Positions 1-7,739 of a stretch of DNA of 64,000 bases are shown in pieces. This stretch comes from Chelativorans alearensis (GTDB lineage Bacteria > Pseudomonadota > Alphaproteobacteria > Rhizobiales > Rhizobiaceae). Numbering within the stretch: position 1 is the stretch's first letter; every line of letters begins with the position of its first letter. The position numbers and the translations under genes are program-made. The notes under the pieces were generated by a model. The model saw nothing but the letters and a program-made list of their open reading frames with translations. It made no database searches and was not told where the DNA came from. The stretch is taken from positions 62,001 through 126,000 of the forward strand of contig NZ_WQNI01000004.1 of NCBI RefSeq assembly GCF_010993735.1. The letters run 5' to 3'.

Positions 1-116
1 CGCTGCACGGCTGTTGGCGGTTTTCGGGGGCTGCGCCGGTGCGGTAGCCGCGGATCGTGGCCGACAACCGGTCCGCCCAAAAAGAACATCAGGCAACATC
101 GACTAGGGAGATACCC

Positions 117-1070
117 ATGCGAAAATTTCTTCTTGTCGCCGCGGCGAGCCTTGCCCTGGCAACGGCAGCTTCAGCCCAGACCGTCAAAGTGTCGGTGACG
201 GCCATCGTCGAGCACCCGGCGCTCGACGCCGTGCGTGACGGCGTCCGCGACGGGCTGGAGGAGGCCGGCTATCGCCAAGGCGAGAACCTCGAATTCGCTT
301 ACGAGTCTGCGCAGGGAAATCCCGCCACGGCCGCCCAGATCGCACGCGAATTCGTGGGCGACGCGCCGGACGTGATCGTGCCGATCTCCACCCCCTCCGC
401 CCAGGCAGTCGCCGCGGCTACCCGCGATATCCCGGTGGTCTTCTCCGCGGTCACCGACCCGCTGGCAGCCGGCCTGGTCGAATCTATCGAGGCGCCGGGC
501 GGAAACGTCACCGGCGTTTCCGACCTGACGCCGATCGCCGAGCACGTTGCACTCATCAGGGAACTGGTGCCCTCGGTGGAAAGCATCGGCTTCGTCTACA
601 ATCCCGGCGAGGCGAACTCGGTGGCCTTGCTCGAGCACTTCCGCAACGCGGCCGAGGAAGAGGGGCTTTCGGTGGTCGAGGCGGCGGCCAACAAGTCGGC
701 TGACGTGCAGGCGGCGGCGCGCAGCCTGGTCGGCAAGGCGGACGCCATGTACGTGCCCACCGACAATACCGTGGTCTCCGCGCTCGAGGCCTTGGTCGCG
801 GTGGCGGAAGAGAACGACCTGCCGCTGATCTCCGGCGACACGGACTCGGTGGAACGCGGCACGCTGGCCTCCATCGGCTTCGACTACTACGCGCTCGGCA
901 AGCAGACCGCCGAAGTGGTGGTGCGCGTGCTCAAGGGCGAGGAGCCGGGCGCCATTCCAGTGACCTTCGCCGCCGGCACCGACCTGGTGGTCAACCGCAA
1001 TGCGGCGGAGGCCATGGGCGTAACGCTTCCCGATGAGATGGTGCAGCGGGCCTCGAAGGTTATCGAGTAG
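117..1070 (+). CDS. ABC transporter substrate-binding protein (TrpX/DUF534-like)
   Basis: A 317-aa exported binding protein that should capture a small ligand in the periplasm and deliver it to the permease and ATPase downstream. The N-terminus (MRKFLLVAAASLALATAASAQ) is a typical Sec signal peptide ending at ASA-Q. The mature part has the two-lobed periplasmic-binding fold of the TrpX/DUF534 family (VIVPISTPSAQAVAAAT, FVYNPGEANS and GFDYYALGKQTAEVV patterns). I chose the ATG at 117 because AGGGAG lies 6 nt upstream and the signal peptide starts there; an upstream ATG/GTG frame extension from 57 has no signal sequence. The family includes tryptophan/tyrosine and other ligands, so the substrate is not assignable. 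Bases 1-116 carry no gene I can support. Confidence 0.9.
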   Translation: MRKFLLVAAASLALATAASAQTVKVSVTAIVEHPALDAVRDGVRDGLEEAGYRQGENLEFAYESAQGNPATAAQIAREFVGDAPDVIVPISTPSAQAVAAATRDIPVVFSAVTDPLAAGLVESIEAPGGNVTGVSDLTPIAEHVALIRELVPSVESIGFVYNPGEANSVALLEHFRNAAEEEGLSVVEAAANKSADVQAAARSLVGKADAMYVPTDNTVVSALEALVAVAEENDLPLISGDTDSVERGTLASIGFDYYALGKQTAEVVVRVLKGEEPGAIPVTFAAGTDLVVNRNAAEAMGVTLPDEMVQRASKVIE

Positions 1071-1087
1071 GGCCGGAGACGCAGAAG

Positions 1088-1120
1088 TCGGCGCGCGAAT
1101 CTGAAGTGGGCGCGCGCCGA
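1088..1120. terminator. 10-bp perfect hairpin between binding-protein and permease genes
   Basis: The arms TCGGCGCGCG (1088-1097) and CGCGCGCCGA (1111-1120) pair perfectly around a 13-nt loop, 17 nt after the stop of the binding-protein gene. There is no clear T-run directly after it. In ABC import operons such stems often limit read-through or protect the upstream mRNA so that the binding protein is made in excess; that role is inferred here. Confidence 0.5.
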
Positions 1121-1225
1121 CCGGTCCCTAAAGCCGCACCCCCCATTTTTCCCTTGCACTGACCGCCCGTTCGGGCCACCGGAAGGCGCAAGTTTGGGAT
1201 ATTCGCTGCGGAGCACTTCGATCCA

Positions 1226-2110
1226 ATGTCTGCAATCGCTTTTTGGGGCGCCGTCGAGCTTGGCCTGATCTACGGCTTCGTCGCCCTCGGGGTCTACCTG
1301 GCCTTCCGCGTGCTCGACTTTCCGGACCTCACCGTCGACGGCTCCTTTCCGCTGGGAGCGGCGGTGGCTGCCGTGGCGATCACCGCCGGCTGGGACCCCT
1401 GGCTTGCTTGTGTGCTCGCCGCTATCGGCGGCGCCCTGTGCGGGCTGGTGACGGCTTTCCTCAATGTCCGCTTCGGCATACTGAACCTGCTCGCCTCGAT
1501 CCTTACCATGATCGCGCTCTTCTCGGTCAACCTGCGCATCATGGGCCGGCCCAACATGGCCGTGCTCAACCGGGAGACCGTGATCACGCCGTTTTACGAC
1601 CTTGGCCTTGCCGACCACCTGGTGCGGCCGGCGGTGCTGGCCGTCCTGGTGCTTGCGACCGTGCTGCTTCTGGCACGCTTTCTCGGCAGCGATTTCGGCC
1701 TTGCGACGCGCGCGGCCGGCGCCAATCCGCGCATGGCGCGGGCCAACGGCGTCGATGTCGGCCGCCAGATCTATTTCGGCATGGGTCTGTCGAATGCGCT
1801 GACGGGGCTGGGCGGCGCGCTGTTCGCGCAGATCGCCGGCTTTGCCGACGTCACCTCGGGCGTCGGCACCATCGTTGTGGGGCTTGCCGCGGTCATCGTC
1901 GGCGAGACGCTGTTCCGCAGCCGCGCCATGCTGGTGGCGCTTCTGTCCGTCGTCGTCGGCTCGGTCGTCTACCGCGTCGCCGTGCAGTTGGCGCTTTCGG
2001 CGGATTTCCTGTTTCTCAAGGCATCCGACCTCAACCTCGTCACCGCCGTCCTCGTCACGCTGGCGCTGATCCTGCCGAAGCTGCGTGCCCGCAGGAGGGC
2101 CGTCCAATGA
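1226..2110 (+). CDS. ABC transporter permease (BPD_transp_2 / TrpY-like)
   Basis: A 294-aa inner-membrane permease with about eight hydrophobic segments, beginning with GLIYGFVALGVYLAFRVLDF. The sequence resembles branched-chain amino acid and TrpY-type permeases, including the DGSFPLGAAV and ARANGVDVGRQI stretches that precede the cytoplasmic coupling region. It lies 155 bp after the binding-protein gene and its stop overlaps the ATPase start (ATGA at 2107-2110), so it is translationally coupled to the ATPase. Together the three genes make one importer. Only one permease gene is present, so a homodimer is expected. Confidence 0.9.
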   Translation: MSAIAFWGAVELGLIYGFVALGVYLAFRVLDFPDLTVDGSFPLGAAVAAVAITAGWDPWLACVLAAIGGALCGLVTAFLNVRFGILNLLASILTMIALFSVNLRIMGRPNMAVLNRETVITPFYDLGLADHLVRPAVLAVLVLATVLLLARFLGSDFGLATRAAGANPRMARANGVDVGRQIYFGMGLSNALTGLGGALFAQIAGFADVTSGVGTIVVGLAAVIVGETLFRSRAMLVALLSVVVGSVVYRVAVQLALSADFLFLKASDLNLVTAVLVTLALILPKLRARRRAVQ

Positions 2111-2904
2111 TCTCCGTCGAGGCGCTCCACGTCACCTTCAACCCCGGCACGCCGATCGAGCGTCGAGCCGTCAACGGCATCGACCTGGCGCTGACAGAGG
2201 GCGAGTTCGCCACCGTCATCGGCTCCAACGGCGCCGGCAAGTCGACGCTTCTGGCGGCGATCGCCGGCGACGCGCCGCCGCAGAAGGGCACGATCAAGAT
2301 CGGCGGTCGCGACGTCACGCGGGAGGCCCCGGCCAAACGGGCGCGCCGTGTCGCCCGAGTCTTCCAGGATCCGCTCGCCGGCTCCTGCGCCGACCTTTCC
2401 ATCGAGGAGAACCTGGCGCTTGCGGCCATGCGCGGCGCCCGGCGCGGCCTCAGATCCGCTCTCCACGCCGACCGGCGGGCGCTCCTGCGCGAGCGGGTGG
2501 CTGAGCTCGGCCTCGACCTGGAAGACCGCATGGGCGACCGCATGGGCCTGCTGTCGGGCGGTCAGCGGCAGGCGCTCGCCCTCGTCATGGCCACGCTCGC
2601 CGGCGCCGAGGTGCTGCTCCTCGACGAACATACGGCCGCCCTCGACCCCGGTATGGCCGAGTTCGTCATCGACCTTACCCGCCGCCTCGTCGCCGCCCAT
2701 GGGCTGACGACGCTGATGGTTACCCATTCCATGCGTCAGGCGCTCGATCTCGGCTCGCGCACGGTCATGCTGCACGAAGGCCGCATCGTGCTCGACATCA
2801 CCGGCGACCGCCGCAAGAACATGGACGTGGACGACCTCGTCGCCATGTTCCGCCGCGTGCGTGGCGGCGAGGAGCTCGACGACGATTCGCTGCGCATCGG
2901 GTAG
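2107..2904 (+). CDS. ABC transporter ATP-binding protein (TrpZ/LivG-like)
   Basis: A 265-aa cytoplasmic ATPase that powers the importer. All core motifs are visible: Walker A GSNGAGKST, signature LSGGQRQAL, Walker B VLLLDEHTAALD and the switch His in MVTHS. The start is the ATG at 2107 that overlaps the permease stop; the longer reading frame upstream is a shadow of the permease gene. It ends the operon, and 87 bp separate it from the next gene. Confidence 0.92.
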   Translation: MISVEALHVTFNPGTPIERRAVNGIDLALTEGEFATVIGSNGAGKSTLLAAIAGDAPPQKGTIKIGGRDVTREAPAKRARRVARVFQDPLAGSCADLSIEENLALAAMRGARRGLRSALHADRRALLRERVAELGLDLEDRMGDRMGLLSGGQRQALALVMATLAGAEVLLLDEHTAALDPGMAEFVIDLTRRLVAAHGLTTLMVTHSMRQALDLGSRTVMLHEGRIVLDITGDRRKNMDVDDLVAMFRRVRGGEELDDDSLRIG

Positions 2905-2991
2905 GGCCTCCGTGCCGGGACGCCCGATGGCGTAGGGTACGAAGACGCGCTATAAGCCGTTTTCGGGCGGGGCGCGGCAAGGGGAGGCGCT

Positions 2992-5103
2992 ATGCAGGCG
3001 GTTGTCGGAGCGGTTCCGCTGATCGCGCTCGACGCGGTGGCGATCGACACGGAGACGACCGGGCTCGATCCGCGCAAGGCGCGTATCGTGCAGCTCGGCG
3101 GCGTCGCCATCGCCGGTGGGGCGATGCGTCCGGACCGCACCTTCGAGACCCTGGTCGACCCCGCGGTGCCCATCCCGCCCGAAGCCATGCGCATCCACGG
3201 CATCACCAATGCGATGGTGCGCCAGGCGCCCAGCTTCGCCACGGCCTGGGAACGCTTCGAGGCGTTCCGTGCCGGGCGCCTTCTGGTCGGCTATGCCGTC
3301 GGCTTCGACATGGCGGTGGCCAAACAGGAGGCCCGCCGCGCCGGCCTCGAGTGGAAGCGGCCGCGAACGCTGTGCGTGCGCACGTTGAGCCATCTCGTCA
3401 ACCCCGAGCTTCGGGACCCGTCGCTGGAGGCGATCGCCGCCTGGCTCGGCATCGAGGTGACGGGGCGCCACCAGGCGCTTGGAGATGCCATCTCCGCGGC
3501 GAAAATCTTCGCGGCGCTTCTGCCCCGGCTGCAGGCGTGCGGCGTCCGCACGCTCGCCGAGGCCGAGCGCTCCTTGCTGCGGCTTGCCAAGGAGCGGGAA
3601 CGGCAGCACAAGGCCGGCTGGGACGCACCGGCGTCCAGCCCGGAGACCCTGCCGTCCTTTGCCGCCGTCGATCCCTTCGCCTACCGCCACCACGTCGGCG
3701 ATCTCATGAGGCGACCGCCGGTGCTTGTGCGCGACGAAACCCCGCTGCGTGCGGCAATGGCCCTGATGATGGAAAGGAAGACCGGCTCGATCCTCGTCAG
3801 CAAGAGCGGCGAACCGGGTGGGCCGGTGGGCGATTACGGCATCATCACGGAGCGCGACGTGCTGCGGCTGGTGGCGGTGCAAGGCGAGAGGAGTTTCGAG
3901 CGGCCGGCAGGCGCTCTTGCCAGCCGGCCGCTCGTCAGTATCCGCGCGCAGGCCTTCGCCTATCGCGCCATCGGCCGCATGGAGCGGCTCGGCATCCGCC
4001 ACCTCGGCGTGCGCGACGAGAAGGATGCGCTTGCCGGCGTGATCTCGGCGCGCGATCTTCTGCGCCTGCGTGCCAGCGTGGCGATCCAACTCGATGACAC
4101 GATCGATGCAGCAAACTCCACCGCCGAAATGGCCGCCGCCTGGGCCAGCCTTCCCACCGTCGCCAATGCACTGGCCGCCGAGGAGGTGGACGCCGGTATC
4201 GTCGCCGAGATCGTCAGCGAGGAACTGCGGGCGATGACGCGCCGGGCGGCGGTGCTCGCCGAACAGGAGATGCGCGATGTCGGCCTCGGCGGACCGCCTT
4301 CGCCCTATGCCGTGCTCGTGCTCGGCTCGGCCGGGCGGGGCGAGAGCCTGCTTGCCGCCGACCAGGACAACGCCATCGTCTACGAAAGCGGAGAGCCGGA
4401 CGGGCCGGAAGACCGCTGGTTTGCCGCGCTGGGAGAACGGATCGCCGCCATGCTCGACACCGCCGGCATCGCCTATTGCAACGGCGGTGTGATGGCGAAG
4501 AACGCCGAGTGGCGCGGCTCGCTGGCGCTTTGGAAGGAGCGCGTCGGCCAGTGGGTGAGACGCTCCCGCCCGCAAGACCTTCTCAACGTCGACATCTTCT
4601 TCGACCTGAGCCCGGTGCACGGTGACCGAGGGCTCGGCGAGGCGCTTTTCGAGGAGGCGTATCAGCGCGGGCACGCCGAGGCGCCGTTTCCGCTGCTGCT
4701 TGGCGAGCAGCTTGCGAACCTGGCGTCTCCGTTCACCCTGTTCGGGCGGTTTCGCACCGAAGAGGGGCGGTTGGACCTCAAGCGCTTTGCCCTTTTCCCC
4801 ATCGTGTCGGCGGCGCGCACACTGTCGATCCGCCACGATATCCGGGTGCGCTCCACCCGAGCGCGTCTCGAAGGGCTGCTTGAGCGGGAGATCGGCAGCG
4901 AAGTATCGCTTCAACGCGTACTGTCCGCCCACACCCTCGTGCTTTCGCTTACGCTCGCCCAGCAGAGCCGCGACCGGCACGAGGGCATCCCCGTCTCCAA
5001 CAAGGTGGAGATCGCCGCGCTCTCGCGCTCGCAGCAGGCCGCCCTCAGGATAGCGCTCCGGGACCTGCAGATACTCCCTGAACTGGTGCGCGACCTGATG
5101 TGA
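2992..5103 (+). CDS. DnaQ-like exonuclease-CBS-DUF294 nucleotidyltransferase fusion
   Basis: A 703-aa cytoplasmic protein with three parts. Residues about 12-180 form a DEDD 3'-5' exonuclease (AIDTETTGLDP with D19/E21, then VGFD and HQALGDA). Residues about 230-360 hold a pair of CBS domains (DLMRRPPVLV and a second repeat), which usually bind adenine nucleotides. The rest is a DUF294 putative nucleotidyltransferase (GSAGRGESLLAADQDNA, the G-S and D-x-D pattern) plus its C-terminal helical domain. GGGGAGG precedes the ATG. The CBS-DUF294 pairing is known in bacteria and is thought to be regulatory; the added exonuclease suggests a nucleic acid or nucleotide substrate. The biological role is unknown. 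Confidence 0.85.
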   Translation: MQAVVGAVPLIALDAVAIDTETTGLDPRKARIVQLGGVAIAGGAMRPDRTFETLVDPAVPIPPEAMRIHGITNAMVRQAPSFATAWERFEAFRAGRLLVGYAVGFDMAVAKQEARRAGLEWKRPRTLCVRTLSHLVNPELRDPSLEAIAAWLGIEVTGRHQALGDAISAAKIFAALLPRLQACGVRTLAEAERSLLRLAKERERQHKAGWDAPASSPETLPSFAAVDPFAYRHHVGDLMRRPPVLVRDETPLRAAMALMMERKTGSILVSKSGEPGGPVGDYGIITERDVLRLVAVQGERSFERPAGALASRPLVSIRAQAFAYRAIGRMERLGIRHLGVRDEKDALAGVISARDLLRLRASVAIQLDDTIDAANSTAEMAAAWASLPTVANALAAEEVDAGIVAEIVSEELRAMTRRAAVLAEQEMRDVGLGGPPSPYAVLVLGSAGRGESLLAADQDNAIVYESGEPDGPEDRWFAALGERIAAMLDTAGIAYCNGGVMAKNAEWRGSLALWKERVGQWVRRSRPQDLLNVDIFFDLSPVHGDRGLGEALFEEAYQRGHAEAPFPLLLGEQLANLASPFTLFGRFRTEEGRLDLKRFALFPIVSAARTLSIRHDIRVRSTRARLEGLLEREIGSEVSLQRVLSAHTLVLSLTLAQQSRDRHEGIPVSNKVEIAALSRSQQAALRIALRDLQILPELVRDLM

Positions 5104-5127
5104 GGCCGGGCGGCACTTCGGTTCCAC

Positions 5128-5583
5128 CTACTCGACGGCGTAAACCTCCGGCGCGCCGTCGGCGATCCCGTAGACCGTGAACGGCTCCGACTTCTCGCCG
5201 CCCATACCGGGTGAACCCATGGGCATACCCGGCAGGGTGATGCCCTTGATGTCGGGACGCTCACTCATGAGCCGGTCGACGATGCCCACCGGCACGTGGC
5301 CGCTGACGACGTAGCCGTCGATGTGAACCAGATGGCAACCCTGGTATTCGTCCGGGATGCCGGCCTCGCGGCTCATGAGGGCGAGGTCGTGCGTGGGTTT
5401 GACCGAGACCGTGTACCCGTTGTCGCGCAGGTATTCGGCATATCCCTCGCAGCATCCGCATTGCGGGTTCTTGTAGAGGGTCGCGGCTTTCACCTCGGCC
5501 GCCGCAGCCGGCGCGCCGCTTGCCATTGCAGCGGCGCCAATGGTCGCCGCAGCGATGATCGATATCGGAAAAGTCCGTTTCAT
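5128..5583 (-). CDS. DUF411 family exported metal-binding protein
   Basis: A 151-aa periplasmic protein with a signal peptide (MKRTFPISIIAAATIGAAAM...) followed by the DUF411 core: YKNPQCGCC with three clustered Cys, then LMSREAGIP, GCHLVHIDGYVVSGHVP and LPGMPMGSPGM. DUF411 proteins are linked with copper resistance and probably bind metal. I used the second ATG because AAGGAA lies 8 nt before it and the signal peptide starts there. It follows the multicopper oxidase gene by 44 bp on the same strand, which fits a copper-handling operon. Confidence 0.85.
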   Translation of the reverse strand: MKRTFPISIIAAATIGAAAMASGAPAAAAEVKAATLYKNPQCGCCEGYAEYLRDNGYTVSVKPTHDLALMSREAGIPDEYQGCHLVHIDGYVVSGHVPVGIVDRLMSERPDIKGITLPGMPMGSPGMGGEKSEPFTVYGIADGAPEVYAVE

Positions 5584-5627
5584 GAGCCAAGTTCCTTTCT
5601 TTCGCATTTTGCTTTGTCTTTTCAGTC

Positions 5628-7088
5628 TCAGGCGACCCGGATCACACCCATCATACCCGCCGCCTGGTGTTCGAGGATGTGACAGTGGAACATCCAGTCA
5701 CCCGGATTGTCGGCGACAAACGCGATCTCGACCCGCTCGCGCGGCGCCATCAGCACGGTGTCCTGCCACTCACGGTGGCGCGTAGGCGTGCCCTCGCGGC
5801 CAAGCACGCGGAAGGAATGGCCGTGCAGGTGGATCGGATGATGCCAGGCCGTATCGTTGTGGAGGGCCAGCACATAGGAGCGGCCGCGCGCGAGCGTGAG
5901 CATGGGGTCCATCACGTGGCCTTCGGCGGCGATGCCGTTGACCGTCCAAACGCCGCCATGGCGCATTCCCGGCATCATGCGATCCATCATCCTGCCCATG
6001 TCTCTACCCGGCATGCCTCCATCCATCATGCCGCCGCCCATCATTCCGCTCATCATGCCGCCGCCGAAGGTGATCTCGTGGCGCTCAGCGGTTGCAAGGT
6101 CGGGCTCGGCCAGCGGGTTGTCGGGCAGGCGGAGGGGTGTGTCGGGCGGGGCTTCGCGCAAGGGGCGGTCGGCGTAGACGAGGTCCAACAAGCGGTATTC
6201 CAGGTCCCGGTAGAAGGTGTCGATCACCTGGAAACGCGCGCCGGGGGTGCCGGTCATGTCGATGACGAGGTCGGCGCGCATGGCCGGCCCGAGGACGACC
6301 CGGTCATCCTCCGGCGCGTGTGGCTCGACCGGTTGCCCGTCGAGGGCGACGACGCGGGGGCGGTGACCCTCGAACGCGAGGGCGAAGATGCGGGCGTTGG
6401 CGGCGTTGATCAGCCGCAGGCGAATGCGCTCGCCGCCGCGCACGGCGAAAGTCTCGGGCAGGCGGCCGTTGACGGTGGCGGTGTTGCCGATCCGCCCCGC
6501 CATGCCGGCGTCCATCATGTTGTCGAAGTCGTCGCTGATCTGCCCGTCCCGCAGCAGCCGCCAATCGTCGAGCACCCATGTGACATCGCGGTCAACGGGG
6601 ATCGGCTCGGGCTCCTCGACGATCAGCGGACCGTAAAGGCCGCGCCCCACCTGCTCGGAACCGCGCTGGTGCGGGTGATACCAGAAGGTGCCGGCATCCG
6701 GGCAGTCGAAGGCATAGACGAAGGTCTCGCCCGGCGCTATCGGTGCCTGCGTGAGGTGCGGCACACCGTCCATTGCGTTCGGCACGCGCATGCCGTGCCA
6801 GTGGACCGTGGTCTCCTCGTCAAGCCGGTTCTCGACGGCGACCCGCAGCCTCTCGCCCTGGCGAACCCGGATTTCCGGTCCCGGCACCGCGCCGTTGTAG
6901 TGCCACACCGCCGTTTCGGGGTAGCGGCCGCCGAGCAGCGGCACACGCCCCTTCTTCGCCGTGATCCGATATTCGTTGCCGATGGCAGCTTGCGCCGGGC
7001 GAAGCGCGGGGAACGCCAAGGCGGCGAACCCGGCCCCGGCCTTAAGAAGCCCCCGGCGCGAGATGGGATTGCTGAAATGATTGCTCAT
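5628..7088 (-). CDS. Multicopper oxidase with Met-rich segment (CopA/CueO-like)
   Basis: A 486-aa periplasmic laccase-type oxidase. The N-terminus carries a twin-arginine signal (NPISRRGLLKAG). Copper ligand motifs are all present: HWHG, WYHPH, HPIHLHGHSF and the type 1/3 motif HCHILEHQAAGMM near the C-terminus. A Met-rich insert (about residues 340-375, many MMGG/GGMM units) resembles the cuprous-ion binding region of CueO and CopA. Its likely job is to oxidise Cu(I) in the periplasm. It is flanked by a DUF411 protein and a Cys-rich exported protein on the same strand. No copper ATPase gene is nearby. Confidence 0.92.
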   Translation of the reverse strand: MSNHFSNPISRRGLLKAGAGFAALAFPALRPAQAAIGNEYRITAKKGRVPLLGGRYPETAVWHYNGAVPGPEIRVRQGERLRVAVENRLDEETTVHWHGMRVPNAMDGVPHLTQAPIAPGETFVYAFDCPDAGTFWYHPHQRGSEQVGRGLYGPLIVEEPEPIPVDRDVTWVLDDWRLLRDGQISDDFDNMMDAGMAGRIGNTATVNGRLPETFAVRGGERIRLRLINAANARIFALAFEGHRPRVVALDGQPVEPHAPEDDRVVLGPAMRADLVIDMTGTPGARFQVIDTFYRDLEYRLLDLVYADRPLREAPPDTPLRLPDNPLAEPDLATAERHEITFGGGMMSGMMGGGMMDGGMPGRDMGRMMDRMMPGMRHGGVWTVNGIAAEGHVMDPMLTLARGRSYVLALHNDTAWHHPIHLHGHSFRVLGREGTPTRHREWQDTVLMAPRERVEIAFVADNPGDWMFHCHILEHQAAGMMGVIRVA

Positions 7089-7190
7089 GCCCTACGTCCT
7101 GTGGACGGTTAAGATCGTGGCAGCGCTGATGCGCGTGCGGACACATGTGAGGGCGCAGACGCCGGCCGCGTGGAGCGGCCGACACTCCCG

Positions 7191-7547
7191 TCACACGAGG
7201 ACGTCGGGTCTGGGAGGGTGCGGGTCGGGCAGGGCGGACCGTCCGCTCATCGGGGCTGACGGCGGCAAGGACGGGGCCGAGACTATGGCAATCGCCGTCG
7301 TCGGCACATGCGGAAGCACGGCGAGGGTGGGAGCGGCGCAGGCCGCTGCCGGGCAGGGCGCTTGCGCCCCGTGGTCACCGCCGGTGTCCGGGCAATCCTG
7401 GCAGTTTCCGTCGACGGAGGCAGTCATCTCCGCCGTGGCCATCCGAACCGTCATATCGCCGGACTGGACCGGCGCTAGGCTCAAACCCACGGTCACGAAT
7501 ACCGCGAGCAGAAAAGTAACGACCTGGCGTGCCGAACGATGCTTCAT
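7191..7547 (-). CDS. Small exported Cys/His-containing protein, copper cluster
   Basis: A 118-aa protein with an N-terminal hydrophobic segment (VVTFLLAVFVTVGLSLAP) followed by a short region with four Cys (NCQDCPD, APCPAAACA) and a Pro-rich tail. I do not recognise a named family. Small proteins with a signal anchor and Cys pairs like this are common beside multicopper oxidases and are often assumed to bind copper. The ATG at 7547 is preferred because the preceding 36 codons run through the region next to the inverted repeat and are not protein-like. It would be the first gene of the minus-strand copper set; 102 bp separate it from the oxidase gene. Confidence 0.6.
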   Translation of the reverse strand: MKHRSARQVVTFLLAVFVTVGLSLAPVQSGDMTVRMATAEMTASVDGNCQDCPDTGGDHGAQAPCPAAACAAPTLAVLPHVPTTAIAIVSAPSLPPSAPMSGRSALPDPHPPRPDVLV

Positions 7548-7637
7548 AGCGTTTGGTACGATGATCGCAAAGCCGCCAAAAGGCAAGCTGCCCCGTCGAT
7601 ATGAGACCTTCCGCCGCGTCCTGCAGGCCAAGACGCC

Positions 7638-7682
7638 GTTAGACCAGTTCATCATTTCGTGGATCCGATGAACTGGTCTAAC
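7638..7682. repeat. Perfect 16-bp inverted repeat, 13-nt spacer
   Basis: GTTAGACCAGTTCATC (7638-7653) is exactly repeated in reverse complement at 7667-7682. It lies 90 bp upstream of the small Cys-rich gene that heads the copper set and 57 bp past the end of the next upstream gene. It may be an operator with two half-sites (the TGGTC core recalls GntR-type sites), a terminator for the gene at 7740 or a remnant of transposon ends. The + strand side is followed by TCTTTGTTTT, the minus strand side has no T-run. Confidence 0.7.
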
Positions 7683-7739
7683 TCTTTGTTTTGTCGAAAT
7701 TCCGGACGCAGATGGGTACCATCTGTCAGGATCGCACCA

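Noticed and set aside
887-2107. Long minus-strand frame opposite the permease gene
   Set aside because: It is rich in Arg, Gly, His and Asp, a pattern that comes from the complement of GC-rich coding DNA. The plus-strand permease has clear membrane segments.
2950-5127. 725-aa minus-strand frame opposite the exonuclease-CBS gene
   Set aside because: It has no recognisable domain and its composition is that of a complement shadow. The plus strand has three motif-bearing domains.
5667-7112. 481-aa plus-strand frame opposite the multicopper oxidase
   Set aside because: No domain or signal; the minus strand has all copper-binding motifs.
7638-7682. Insertion sequence ends
   Set aside because: No transposase frame or target duplication was found between or beside the arms, so no mobile element is called.
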